Shown piece by piece: positions 1-8,440 of a stretch of DNA of 64,000 nucleotides (position 1 is the stretch's first letter; every line of letters begins with the position of its first letter). The stretch covers positions 62,001 to 126,000 of the forward strand of contig CALGAW010000052.1 in assembly GCA_937959115.1 (NCBI GenBank), given 5' to 3'. The notes under the pieces are model-generated. The model searched no databases. It was not told where the DNA came from and saw only the letters and a program-made list of their open reading frames with translations. The translations under genes and the position numbers were made by a program. The stretch comes from an uncultured Saprospiraceae bacterium (GTDB taxonomy: Bacteria > Bacteroidota > Bacteroidia > Chitinophagales > Saprospiraceae).

Positions 1-314
1 TTGCAATCTAATAATGGACAGATTGAACTGCCACTTGTTCATGCTCCTCCATATTCAGGGCATGGAAACAATCGAAACAACAGTAATCCTCATATTGTTT
101 ACATGATTACAGGACTAAATATTGTTACTGGCAAACCTGAAGTTCTTAAATTTGGTATTGGTGATGCAGTAAGGAACAAATATAGAATGAAGCGGCACTT
201 GCGGCGGGGTATTGGATTAAGACTGGCAAGGCTCCCTCAGGTAACTGGAGACCAAAGGCTAAATTAAAAAAATGGAAATCAAACCAGAGCTTTAATAAAA
301 TCAAACAAAAGTAA
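1..314 (+). pseudogene. C-terminal end of a polymorphic-toxin-like protein, 5' partial and apparently frameshifted
   Basis: The reading frame is open from the first base, so the gene begins outside the window. Frame 1 encodes a segment with HIVYMITGLN, TGKPEVLKFGIG, the look of the C-terminal toxin tip of RHS or other polymorphic toxins. Frame 1 stops at 265-267 after an arginine-rich, out-of-character tail. Frame 3 is open from 186 to TAA at 312-314 and gives a more protein-like tail (NEAALAAGYWIKTGK, then a lysine-rich end). That stop overlaps the next start as TAATG. One missing A in the AGAATG run near 184-188 would join the two frames. I infer a single-base deletion, either real inactivation or a sequencing error. 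The toxin assignment is by general resemblance and gene order only. Confidence 0.5.
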
Positions 315-757
315 TGACAAATTTTGATATTTATTTTGAAATTATGTTCGTTGATGATATTCAAAGCACAAAACTTTACTCTAGAGAATCTCATGATCTA
401 GGATTAGAATATTCTAATCAATTAGAATTTGGAATTAATGGATTAGAATGCATTAAACTCCGTCTTACTCATTGGAATGAAATTATCGACCAGACACCGG
501 CATATTCAGCTGGTTTTAATGGATTAAGTGTTTTTCATAGATATTTAGATTTATCTGAATTAGAACTTCTTCAGGATAAGAAATCAAGAAACTTCCTTTT
601 ATTGACAAAATTACATGAGGCAATGAAGGTTTTAATAGAAAAATTTGATTGGGATAAAGAACCTTTTGAAAAAGCATATACCGCTACCTATAAGAAAATT
701 GAGAATGATGAGGATTTGCCTAGTTTCTATCAATACTTAGAAGGAAACTACAATTGA
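314..757 (+). CDS. Hypothetical protein, probable immunity protein of the upstream toxin
   Basis: This is a 147-residue acidic soluble protein with no signal peptide or membrane segment. Its ATG overlaps the stop of the repaired upstream frame (TAATG), which suggests translational coupling. No ribosome binding site is evident. I do not recognise a named family. Position directly after a toxin-like C-terminus, small size and acidity fit the immunity proteins that follow polymorphic toxins, which bind and neutralise the cognate toxin in the cytoplasm. That role is inference from context. The 600 bases that follow contain no gene, so the pair sits at the end of its transcription unit. Confidence 0.5.
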   Translation: MTNFDIYFEIMFVDDIQSTKLYSRESHDLGLEYSNQLEFGINGLECIKLRLTHWNEIIDQTPAYSAGFNGLSVFHRYLDLSELELLQDKKSRNFLLLTKLHEAMKVLIEKFDWDKEPFEKAYTATYKKIENDEDLPSFYQYLEGNYN

Positions 758-1359
758 AAGTATTAAAATCAGGTACTTGCATACAAGTCAGTTTTAGAAA
801 ATTGATAATTGTTTAAACAAAAAAACAAGCACAGCAAATCCCAAGAACTTACTACTTAAATCAATCCCTTATAAGGGAAGTCATTGAAAACCAGACTTCT
901 GTATACTAGGCTTAGTTTGTTCTAACTTATGGCATTTAAATCAAGATAAATTCATAAGAAAGGTAGCTACTTACTTTTTCCTTTTAGAGCGTTAGGTTCT
1001 TCTTTTACTTGTTCAAAAGACAATTAGTACACGTATTCAATTGATTCTGCGCAATCCTTCTGCTTTTTGACAAACGCATTTGTGCTTTTAAACATACCTT
1101 GGAGCTTTACTTTTTATTACTATTCAAACAATAATACTAGCTTAACATTCCCCGTTATAAATGAGAAGAAGTAATTAAAAGATTATTTTGATGGTAAAGA
1201 AAATCTCCCAAGCATAAGTTAAGTTTTTAAACAACGTCTTATCTCGTAAATGAAATTTGCTTATCAGTTGGCTAGAAAAGTTATTTAGTTAATTTTGCAC
1301 CTAGGAACAAGTATAGAAGTAAGTTATCTTTTATTCGTTCCGAAAGCAAAATAAGTTTC
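758..1359. other. Intergenic region, 602 bases
   Basis: AT-rich DNA with stops in all frames and no recognisable gene. The only feature I can support is the promoter near its right end. No clear terminator follows the immunity-like gene. Confidence 0.6.
1268..1297 (+). promoter_or_regulatory. Bacteroidetes-type promoter for the M23 peptidase gene
   Basis: TTG at 1268-1270 and TAATTTTG at 1290-1297 are separated by 19 bases, matching the known Bacteroidetes consensus TTG-N19-TAnnTTTG. The leader to the ATG at 1360 would be about 60 bases. Confidence 0.6.
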
Positions 1360-3066
1360 ATGAAAAGCGCCTTTCCCATATTGTTATTAGTTGTACTGGT
1401 CAGCAGTTTTACTAGTGATTCGTTTAAGTCTTATCCACAAGACTATTTCAGATCTCCCGTGAGTTATCCGCTACGCCTGTCCGGGACGTTTGGAGAGTTA
1501 CGGCCGAATCATTTGCATGCAGGTATTGACATTAAACCGCCTTCCAAATCAACAGGTGATCCGATTTTTGCAGTAGCAGATGGCTGGGTTTCACGGGTCA
1601 AAGTATCGCCTCGAGGATATGGAAATTGCTTGTATGTCGATCATCCAAATGGCTATACGAGTGTGTATGCGCATCTTCAAAAGTTCCCTGATTCACTTGC
1701 ACAATTCATCAAGGAACAACAATACCTTAAACAGTCATTTGATATGGAGCTATTCCCTGAAAAGGGGAAATTTCCCTTCAAAAAAGGCGACCAAGTTGGA
1801 AAGCTGGGCTTATCTGGCCGAACCTATGGTGCGCACCTACACTTCGAAATTAGAGATACAAAAACTGAAAAACCGATCAACCCACTTTTATTCGGGCTCA
1901 AGGTGACGGACAATCTGCCACCAAAGCTACATCAGCTAAAACTATACAAACTCAACCCAGAATATCGGACACTCGGAACGCATAAATACAATCTACTAAA
2001 AGGTAAATCTGATTATTACATCAAGGGGGATACGCTTGTCATTGGGGCTTGGCGAGTCGGCTTGGCTGTTAAAGCTTTTGACCATATGAACTATGTGACC
2101 AACTGGAATGGTCCTTACTCCATTGAGCTAATAGTAGACGGACAACCAGTGTACGGTTTTGAAATGGAAACCTTTGCCTTCAGTGAAACAAGATATCTCA
2201 ATGCTCATTTGGATTATGAGGAGCGGGTGACAAAGAAAAGTTACTTCCATCGATGCTTTAAACTGCCCGGCAATCAACTGAGTATTTACGAAGAAGCGAT
2301 CAATGATGGGGTCATCCCCTTAGAAATAGGAAGAGCAAAAAAAGTGGAAATCATCTCAAAAGACGTAGCAGGAAATTCAGCAAAACTGACCTTTTACCTC
2401 AAGCGAGGCATTGTAAAACCGTTTGCAGATACCCGATCTTACAATTATGTAGTTCCATACGATTCGCCAAGTGCAATCTTAGGTGATGGTGCTGATTTCT
2501 TCTTTGATGAAGGAACGTTTTACGAAAAGACATTTATGCATTATCATGTAAGTCAGGAATTGGCACCCAACATTCACTCTTCAATTCATTCGATTGGGGA
2601 AAAGACCTTTCCAGTGCACAAACATTTCGAGATTCGGATTACACCAACTGATTTACCTGCAGCGCAGCGCTCAAAAGCAGTCATTGCCTACTGCGAAGAT
2701 CAGAACTTACTCTCTAGCCTCGGTGGAAAATGGGAAGGGGATGAGCTCGTAGCTAAGGCAAGAACAATGGGTGACTTTTGTATTACAACCGACTTAAAAA
2801 AACCAACGATTACACCACTGAATGTCAAGTCATGGATGGGAAAAGGATTTACAATTTCGTTTCGAATTAAAGACGAATTCTCTGGTATAAAGTCTTATTC
2901 AGCCACTGTTGATGGCACTTGGATACTCATGGAATATGATGAGAAAAATGCTCGTTTGTTCCACAAATTTGATGGGAAGATTCCAAAGGGTAAACATAAT
3001 TTTGTTTTGACTGTTACTGATAATAGAGACAATGTTTCTACCTATTCAAAGGAATTTTCAAATTAA
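1360..3066 (+). CDS. Secreted M23 family (LytM-type) metallopeptidase
   Basis: A 568-residue protein with an N-terminal signal peptide (hydrophobic residues 5-17). Residues about 40-180 form an M23/LytM domain. The zinc-binding signature is present as H53-A-G-I-D57, and the catalytic pair is H159-L-H161 in GAHLHFEIRD. The family cleaves peptide cross-bridges of peptidoglycan in the periplasm. The remaining 390 residues look beta-rich and include possible Ig-like segments (a candidate at about 475-568). This long C-terminal extension is common in Bacteroidota homologues but has no assigned role that I know of. The gene is followed 8 bases later by bcp, so the two are probably cotranscribed. 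Confidence 0.85.
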   Translation: MKSAFPILLLVVLVSSFTSDSFKSYPQDYFRSPVSYPLRLSGTFGELRPNHLHAGIDIKPPSKSTGDPIFAVADGWVSRVKVSPRGYGNCLYVDHPNGYTSVYAHLQKFPDSLAQFIKEQQYLKQSFDMELFPEKGKFPFKKGDQVGKLGLSGRTYGAHLHFEIRDTKTEKPINPLLFGLKVTDNLPPKLHQLKLYKLNPEYRTLGTHKYNLLKGKSDYYIKGDTLVIGAWRVGLAVKAFDHMNYVTNWNGPYSIELIVDGQPVYGFEMETFAFSETRYLNAHLDYEERVTKKSYFHRCFKLPGNQLSIYEEAINDGVIPLEIGRAKKVEIISKDVAGNSAKLTFYLKRGIVKPFADTRSYNYVVPYDSPSAILGDGADFFFDEGTFYEKTFMHYHVSQELAPNIHSSIHSIGEKTFPVHKHFEIRITPTDLPAAQRSKAVIAYCEDQNLLSSLGGKWEGDELVAKARTMGDFCITTDLKKPTITPLNVKSWMGKGFTISFRIKDEFSGIKSYSATVDGTWILMEYDEKNARLFHKFDGKIPKGKHNFVLTVTDNRDNVSTYSKEFSN

Positions 3067-3074
3067 ATACAACT

Positions 3075-3539
3075 ATGACAACATTACAGCCAGGTGATAA
3101 AGCACCTGATTTTACTGCAAAAGACCAAAACGGAAAGGAAATAAAACTAGCAGACTACAAGGGAAAAAAGGTGATTTTATATTTTTATCCGAAGGACAAT
3201 ACACCAACTTGTACCACAGAAGCTTGCAATTTTAGAGATAATCATGAAATCCTAGCAAAAAAAGGATACAAAGTGATTGGAGTAAGCCCTGATAGTGAGA
3301 AGAAACATCAAAACTTCATTGCAAAGCAAAACCTTCCGTTTACCTTGATTGCTGATACAGACAAGGCTGTTATCAACGCATATGGTGTCTGGGGCCCGAA
3401 AAAATTTATGGGCAAAATCTCTGATTCAGTCCACCGAGAAACGTTTGTGATCGATGAAAAAGGCGTACTGGAGCAAGTAATCACAAAAGTAAAGTCGAAA
3501 ATAGCAACGGACCAAGTGTTAGAAGGAGCAACAAGTTAA
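3075..3539 (+). CDS. bcp: Thioredoxin-dependent thiol peroxidase (peroxiredoxin Q/Bcp)
   Basis: A 154-residue peroxiredoxin of normal Bcp length. It reduces hydroperoxides using a peroxidatic cysteine and is recycled by thioredoxin. The peroxidatic site is PKDNTPTC with C46, and C51 five residues later is the resolving cysteine of the atypical 2-Cys (Bcp alpha) arrangement. The N-terminus GDKAPDFTAKDQNG is typical. No signal peptide is present, so it is cytosolic. It starts 8 bases after the M23 gene. Its TAA overlaps the TAA of the convergent DUF2851 gene. Confidence 0.93.
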   Translation: MTTLQPGDKAPDFTAKDQNGKEIKLADYKGKKVILYFYPKDNTPTCTTEACNFRDNHEILAKKGYKVIGVSPDSEKKHQNFIAKQNLPFTLIADTDKAVINAYGVWGPKKFMGKISDSVHRETFVIDEKGVLEQVITKVKSKIATDQVLEGATS

Positions 3540-4822
3540 GCGAGAATCGCATTTCCAATTGCACAATTCAAACATTTTTTCTTATTACAATATTGTTCTT
3601 TTAATTGGAGCAAGGCCTGGGTATCATAAGCTGATGAGGCGATGATATCCAGGCTTTTCCATTCCTGAATGATGGTATTCTGTTCTGGCGGGAGCTGCTC
3701 CAACCAATTGACCACCCGCGCCATCAGCACACGGTCTGCGCGTTGTGTGCCGTAATAATACAAAAACGGCAGTACTCCGTTTATCAGTAAACTGTGCACG
3801 GTTCCTTTCCCTAGGACTTTGACACGGTAGTCAGATGCTTTGTTAAATACGTAATGCGTGTCCCAATAAGTGCTCGCCTCAACAGTAAAGAGTTGCTTTA
3901 GCGCCTTCAGTTCTCGTATCTGTAATACTTCTGCCAATAGATGTGGACTTTTGTGCACAAGCGCAGCAAACTGAGCAATCCGAATCGTCGGGAAATTGGG
4001 TGGACGCATTCTAGCAAACTGCCAGCTTTCAGGTTTTAATACGTTCAGTTCATGCGCACTGTCCATAAATTTGTAGGATTGCTGTAAGGCTTTAAAGTAA
4101 TCATCGGGTGGTCTTTTCACTTGGATCAGCAAGCCTGCAACTCCAAACAACAGGGCTTCGAGCTGTGCTTGCTTGAGGCTGTATTTCCAGACAAGCTTGA
4201 TTGGAATAGATTGTACAAGCAACTCGAAGACGGTATTATTCACTTTCCCACCAAAGTAGCGACCGAGTATTCTAAAAAACGTGGCTTCCCAGTGCTGATT
4301 GGTTTGTTGGTGTATTTGATGCACTTGCTCGGTTTTACCTTCTAAGCGTTCCACCAAGAGGCGATCTAGCCAGTTTTTGCGGATGAGATCAGGTACCAAT
4401 TTGCTTTGTTGACCGCAGGGAATCCAATAATCTTGTCGCATGAGTTGGTCATATTTCTCTAGGAGCCTAAAATCGATAAACGGTTTTAGTTCTAGGCATG
4501 GAATTGGTTGTCCGGTATCTCTTCTGATTTCTATGTCTGCCTCGTAGACTACGTGCAGAATGACATTTTGGTAAGCAGGATCTGTTTCGTGTTTATGGCG
4601 GTTCCAATCACTGGCTTTGATGTGAATTTCGACATTACCTGCCCAGAGGGTGTTGTTTATCTTGATTCGTGCATTTTTGAAGTCGGGGCCTGCATGGTGA
4701 TTCCAGATTCCGGGATTGCGGATTTGTATGGTTTGCTGGTCTGTGGTCAACAAATAACGTGGGTTGAATTTGGTGAATCTCCAGACGTAATGCAGAAAAT
4801 CTTCTTTCAGTTTTATGTTCAT
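3536..4822 (-). CDS. DUF2851 family protein
   Basis: A 428-residue protein if started at the ATG complementary to 4820-4822 (MNIKLKEDFLHYVW). The frame stays open 57 codons further upstream, but that extension is atypical and the family begins with this LHYVWRF segment, so I chose the internal start. The middle carries IRNPGIWNHHAGPDFKNARI and WAGNVEIHI, characteristic of DUF2851, a Bacteroidota protein of unknown function. The C-terminus has a small cysteine cluster (C-N-K-K-K-C-L-N-C), also seen in the family, possibly metal-binding. The gene converges on bcp with overlapping stop codons and no terminator hairpin. Confidence 0.85.
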   Translation of the reverse strand: MNIKLKEDFLHYVWRFTKFNPRYLLTTDQQTIQIRNPGIWNHHAGPDFKNARIKINNTLWAGNVEIHIKASDWNRHKHETDPAYQNVILHVVYEADIEIRRDTGQPIPCLELKPFIDFRLLEKYDQLMRQDYWIPCGQQSKLVPDLIRKNWLDRLLVERLEGKTEQVHQIHQQTNQHWEATFFRILGRYFGGKVNNTVFELLVQSIPIKLVWKYSLKQAQLEALLFGVAGLLIQVKRPPDDYFKALQQSYKFMDSAHELNVLKPESWQFARMRPPNFPTIRIAQFAALVHKSPHLLAEVLQIRELKALKQLFTVEASTYWDTHYVFNKASDYRVKVLGKGTVHSLLINGVLPFLYYYGTQRADRVLMARVVNWLEQLPPEQNTIIQEWKSLDIIASSAYDTQALLQLKEQYCNKKKCLNCAIGNAILA

Positions 4823-5226
4823 GGAATTATATTTTAGCTCGAAAATCGTTTTTGAAACGAAGACTGTTTTGAAACGATGCTCTACTATATAGAGACAGAT
4901 TTCGAAAAATTCCACACAGATTTGACAACTATTTTTGAAAAAAACACCTATTACTAGCTTGTCAGCTGGTAAATAGTGTAGTGAAGCAATCACTTGTTTA
5001 TACTTAATTTTCTACTTTTTAAATGGAATTTCTAATTGATGAAGGCGCGGCTTTGTTTTTCACTCAAACATATATTAACAATTTCGTTGGCAAAACATTG
5101 AAGACTGTAAATGTTTATGCAAGCCATAATTCTGACCCTGTGGTTAAGTAAAAACAGATGTTCGTTTGTCTTCACTATGATTCAGTGATAATAATTCAAT
5201 AATTAGTTCTTTTAATAATAATAAAA
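4823..5226. other. Intergenic region upstream of the DUF2851 gene
   Basis: About 400 bases without a supportable gene. An 11-base direct repeat TTTTGAAACGA occurs at 4850-4860 and again at 4867-4877, just upstream of the DUF2851 start. It could be a regulatory site but nothing else supports that. Confidence 0.45.
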
Positions 5227-5519
5227 ATGAAAACTAAACTATTTTTTGCATTAAAACTATTATTGAGCATCCCGAAAAACGTGAAAAAGGATCGGTTAGC
5301 GTATACCCTAACCCAGCTATTGAGTCTATACAATTTAAAATGCCAGAGCAAGCAGCGAATGCGACGGTTAGCCTTTTTGACATCTCAGGACGAACAGTCA
5401 TCAGCCAAGCCCTTACAGAAGACACCAGAATTAATATAGAAGACTTGCCAGCTGGCATTTACGGATATATGATCGAGCAGAACAACAACAGGTATTCAGG
5501 CAAAGTAATGGTAGAGTAA
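5227..5519 (+). pseudogene. Remnant of a T9SS-secreted protein: signal-like start and type A sorting domain in different frames
   Basis: An ATG at 5227 opens a lysine-plus-hydrophobic stretch (MKTKLFFALKLLL) like a signal peptide. From 5289 to 5519 a different frame encodes a complete type A sorting domain: VSVYPNPA, then LFDISGRTV, then LPAGIYGYMI, ending with GKVMVE and TAA. That frame has an in-frame stop at 5235-5237 and no start codon before the domain. The body of the protein is missing. I read this as an internally deleted and frameshifted cargo gene. The alternative, a tiny expressed protein made by frameshifting, is less likely. Confidence 0.7.
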
Positions 5520-5549
5520 AACAAAAAATCCCCAATCGTTAATCATATG

Positions 5550-5587
5550 GAAGTAGGGAATCGATTTGGTTTCCTACTTCTTTATTT
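5550..5587. terminator. Stem-loop terminator between convergent genes
   Basis: GAAGTAGG at 5550-5557 pairs with CCTACTTC at 5573-5580 and is followed by TTTATTTT. It lies between the cargo remnant and the convergent folB and could serve the plus strand. Confidence 0.6.
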
Positions 5588-6085
5588 TGATAGGCAATTC
5601 CGACAAACACAATCGTTAAACGTTTTCTTGAGTGTGCTTAGTTTATCAGCATCCACGGACTCCTGGCTACACCAACAATCTGTACGCTCATAACAGCACA
5701 TCGCCTTACCACAACTGCTACACTGCTTCTGGTAATCATAGTCGATTTCAATGAAGGTACGATCGATCTTACCTCCCATCGGTGGGTTGAGCTTACTGAT
5801 GCGTACTTTGATGTGCTGAATGGTTTTAAACTGTTGCGACAGCTCTAAGGCGATTGATTCAGCAAGCGTTTCCAACAGTTTTGTCTTTTTAGACATGACC
5901 TTACCAGACACCTCGTATACCTTTTCATAGTTGATGGTATCTTGCAAATTGTCAGAAGCTGCAGCTGTTTTTAGGTCAGTGTTAAGGTATACATCAACGA
6001 TATAGTTGTTTCCTAGCTTTTGTTCTTCTTGATAATAGCCATGATAGGCAAAAAAATGCATCCCTTCTACTGCGATTAATCCCAT
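5582..6085 (-). CDS. folB: Dihydroneopterin aldolase fused to a C-terminal cysteine-rich CWC domain
   Basis: Residues 1-118 are a full FolB: GLIAVEGMHFFAYHG start, conserved acidic residues at E20/E21, and the active-site lysine K98 in RISKLNPP. FolB converts dihydroneopterin to hydroxymethyl-dihydropterin plus glycolaldehyde in folate synthesis, normally as an octamer. Residues 122-164 add eight cysteines in the pattern C..C, CC, CWC, C.C..C, matching small Cys-rich CWC proteins. FolB is normally about 120 residues, so this is a genuine fusion with no stop between. The CWC part probably binds zinc or another metal (inference). Confidence 0.88.
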   Translation of the reverse strand: MGLIAVEGMHFFAYHGYYQEEQKLGNNYIVDVYLNTDLKTAAASDNLQDTINYEKVYEVSGKVMSKKTKLLETLAESIALELSQQFKTIQHIKVRISKLNPPMGGKIDRTFIEIDYDYQKQCSSCGKAMCCYERTDCWCSQESVDADKLSTLKKTFNDCVCRNCLSK

Positions 6086-6236
6086 ATTCGTTGATTCAAT
6101 GTAAACCTATTAGCAATTGTTACGTTATATATAAACAAGTAGTTACTACTTTTATTCTTACAAAGAAATGAATTTAATATCAAATTTGAATGTATAGGTC
6201 ATCAAATTTGTTGTATTTTTATAAAAAATTTTGACC

Positions 6237-7457
6237 ATGGATACCAACGGACACAACCCAGATACTATTGTGAAGTCTACAAAGCAAGATCGTTTTCAAG
6301 GCCACGATTACTACAATTTAGACGCGTTACTAGAAACTGAGCACCTGCTCGTTCGTGACGCAACCCGCGCTTGGGTGAAAAAAGAAGTTTCACCGATTAT
6401 AGAAGATTATGCGAACCGAGCAGCCAATCCTAGACACTTAGTTAAAGGACTAGGAGAAATTGGAGCTTTCGGCCCAAGTCTCCCTGCAAAATACGGCGGT
6501 GGCGGAATGGACGAAATCGCCTACGGTCTTATGATGCAAGAGCTAGAGCGTGGTGATTCTGGTGTCCGGTCTGCAGCTTCCGTTCAAGGATCGTTGGTCA
6601 TGTATCCAATTTACAAATTTGGTTCTGAGGAACAACGAATGAAATATCTGCCTAAGCTTGCTTCTGGTGAACACATTGGCTGTTTTGGCTTGACGGAGCC
6701 CAACAGTGGTTCTGATCCAGGAAGTATGATCACAAACCTAAAGGATGATGGAGATGCTTACATTCTAAACGGTGCTAAGATGTGGATTACAAATTCACCG
6801 ATTGCAGATGTTTGTGTGGTGTGGGCGAAGAATGAGGAAGGAAGAATCCTAGGCGTGATTCTAGAAAAAGGCATGAAAGGCTTGTCCGCACCTGAAATTA
6901 AAGGAAAGTGGTCGCTACGTGCTTCTTGTACTGGTGAATTGGTTTTTGAGGATGTCCGTGTACCCAAAGCCAATGTCTTGCCAAATGTTCAAGGCTTGAA
7001 GGGACCGTTGTCTTGTCTCTCTAAAGCACGTTACGGTATTGCGTGGGGAGCGATCGGCGCTGCGATGGACTGTTACGACTCTGCCTTGCGTTATTCACAA
7101 GAGCGTACCCAGTTTGGAAAGCCAATTGGTCAATTCCAACTGACTCAAAAGAAATTAGCGGAGATGATCACTGAGATCACAAAAGCACAGTTATTAGCTT
7201 GGAGACTAGGAACACTTGCAAACGAAGGCAAGGCCACTCCAGCTCAAATCTCAATGGCAAAGCGTAACAATGTACTGATGGCACTTGAAGTTGCACGAGA
7301 AGCCCGACAAATTCATGGCGGTATGGGCATTACCAATGAATATCCAGTGATGCGTCATATGATGAACCTAGAAACGGTATTGACTTACGAAGGAACGCAC
7401 GATATCCATTTACTGATTACAGGGATGGATGTTACGGGGTTAAATGCGTTTAAGTAA
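6237..7457 (+). CDS. Acyl-CoA dehydrogenase, glutaryl-CoA dehydrogenase type
   Basis: A 406-residue FAD enzyme of the acyl-CoA dehydrogenase family. Conserved blocks include CFGLTEPNSGSDPGSM (flavin contact), RTQFGKPIGQFQ, and near the end TYEGTHDIHLLI, where the glutamate (about E385) is the catalytic base. Placement of the base in YEGTHDIH and overall similarity favour glutaryl-CoA dehydrogenase, which oxidises and decarboxylates glutaryl-CoA to crotonyl-CoA in lysine/tryptophan breakdown. A TTG at 6231 is in frame, but the ATG at 6237 is the likelier start. An imperfect -7 box (AAATTTTG) ends only three bases before that ATG, hinting at a leaderless message. Confidence 0.88.
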   Translation: MDTNGHNPDTIVKSTKQDRFQGHDYYNLDALLETEHLLVRDATRAWVKKEVSPIIEDYANRAANPRHLVKGLGEIGAFGPSLPAKYGGGGMDEIAYGLMMQELERGDSGVRSAASVQGSLVMYPIYKFGSEEQRMKYLPKLASGEHIGCFGLTEPNSGSDPGSMITNLKDDGDAYILNGAKMWITNSPIADVCVVWAKNEEGRILGVILEKGMKGLSAPEIKGKWSLRASCTGELVFEDVRVPKANVLPNVQGLKGPLSCLSKARYGIAWGAIGAAMDCYDSALRYSQERTQFGKPIGQFQLTQKKLAEMITEITKAQLLAWRLGTLANEGKATPAQISMAKRNNVLMALEVAREARQIHGGMGITNEYPVMRHMMNLETVLTYEGTHDIHLLITGMDVTGLNAFK

Positions 7458-7644
7458 AATTCAGGATTAGGCGGTGTCGAATTAGAAGGATTTTCTATCA
7501 CTATTATCTTCCTAATTCGTCCTTGGTCAATTCTAATTCGCTACAGAGTAGCATCCCTATTTGTAATTTCAGTAATCTCTAGCCTAATAAGTTACAGAGG
7601 TGCAAAATATAGTATCAAATCTTTAGATTCTCAGTTTACTTATT

Positions 7645-8391
7645 ATGAAAAAAGCGTTAAAATGGATTGGTATTGTCGTAGGTGCGCTTATTGCACTCGT
7701 AGTCATCAGTGGTGTCATCTTAAATAAGAAAAAGCCCACAGGAAAAAGTGGCCCGGAAGCAGACGCCCTCGCAAAAAAAGTGCTCACAGCAATCAATTAC
7801 CCTGCTTGGGATACCACTCGTGTCCTTACCTGGACCTTTATGGGAAACCACCATTACGTGTGGGATAAAAATCGAAACTACGCTCAGATAAAATGGGGGA
7901 AGAATGAAGTCTTGTTAAAACTAGATCAAGTAGCAGGTGATGCGTTTGTAGATGGAGTAAGAGTTGATGATGGTAAGCAAAAACAAAAACTGATCAGCAA
8001 AGCATGGTCCTTTTGGTGTAATGACTCCTTTTGGTTCAACGCCCCCTCCAAAGTGTTTGACGAAGGAACCCAACGCAGCATAGTTGATATGGATGACGGT
8101 TCAAAAGGGTTAATGATCACCTATTCTTCTGGAGGTGTAACGCCTGGCGATAGTTATCTCTACAAATTAGATGAAAACGGCCTACCTGTTAGTTGGCAAA
8201 TGTGGGTAAAAATCCTCCCGATCGGTGGAATCGGTAATACTTGGGAAGGTTGGGTGACTACAAAAACAGGCGCGAAAATATCATCCGTACATGATAGTGC
8301 GGTGCGTATGGAAATCAAGAATATTCAAGGGGTAATGACATTCGAGGAGGCGGGATTAAAGGGTGATCCATTTATTGATCTAAGGCCTTAA
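7645..8391 (+). CDS. Membrane-anchored hypothetical protein
   Basis: A 248-residue protein with a single N-terminal transmembrane segment (residues 7-26) after two lysines, and no lipobox or cleavage site, so the bulk is probably periplasmic and anchored. The rest is rich in tryptophan and aromatic residues (TWTFMGNHHYVWDKNR, AWSFWCNDSFWF) and ends without a further domain I recognise. It resembles conserved Bacteroidota hypotheticals, but I cannot name a function. It stands alone between the dehydrogenase and the convergent rlmN, with a terminator hairpin after it. Confidence 0.75.
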   Translation: MKKALKWIGIVVGALIALVVISGVILNKKKPTGKSGPEADALAKKVLTAINYPAWDTTRVLTWTFMGNHHYVWDKNRNYAQIKWGKNEVLLKLDQVAGDAFVDGVRVDDGKQKQKLISKAWSFWCNDSFWFNAPSKVFDEGTQRSIVDMDDGSKGLMITYSSGGVTPGDSYLYKLDENGLPVSWQMWVKILPIGGIGNTWEGWVTTKTGAKISSVHDSAVRMEIKNIQGVMTFEEAGLKGDPFIDLRP

Positions 8392-8400
8392 CATGGATTG

Positions 8401-8440
8401 GGTTAAAAACAACTAGCACTGAAGGTGCTAGATAACCTTT
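8401..8440. terminator. Two-part stem-loop between convergent genes
   Basis: Inner stem CTAGCAC (8413-8419) with GTGCTAG (8425-8431), and outer stem GGTTA (8401-8405) with TAACC (8433-8437), followed by TTT. It separates the 7645 gene from the convergent rlmN. Confidence 0.6.

Noticed and set aside
146-394. 82-codon reading frame on the minus strand over the toxin end
   Set aside because: Antisense shadow of two better supported genes; no signal or family resemblance.
4823-4993. 57-codon upstream extension of the DUF2851 gene
   Set aside because: Sequence is unlike the family; the internal ATG at 4822 begins the conserved LHYVWRF segment.
5221-5439. Stub at 5227 as an intact 70-residue gene
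   Set aside because: After the signal-like start the frame loses protein character, whereas the other frame encodes a clear sorting domain.
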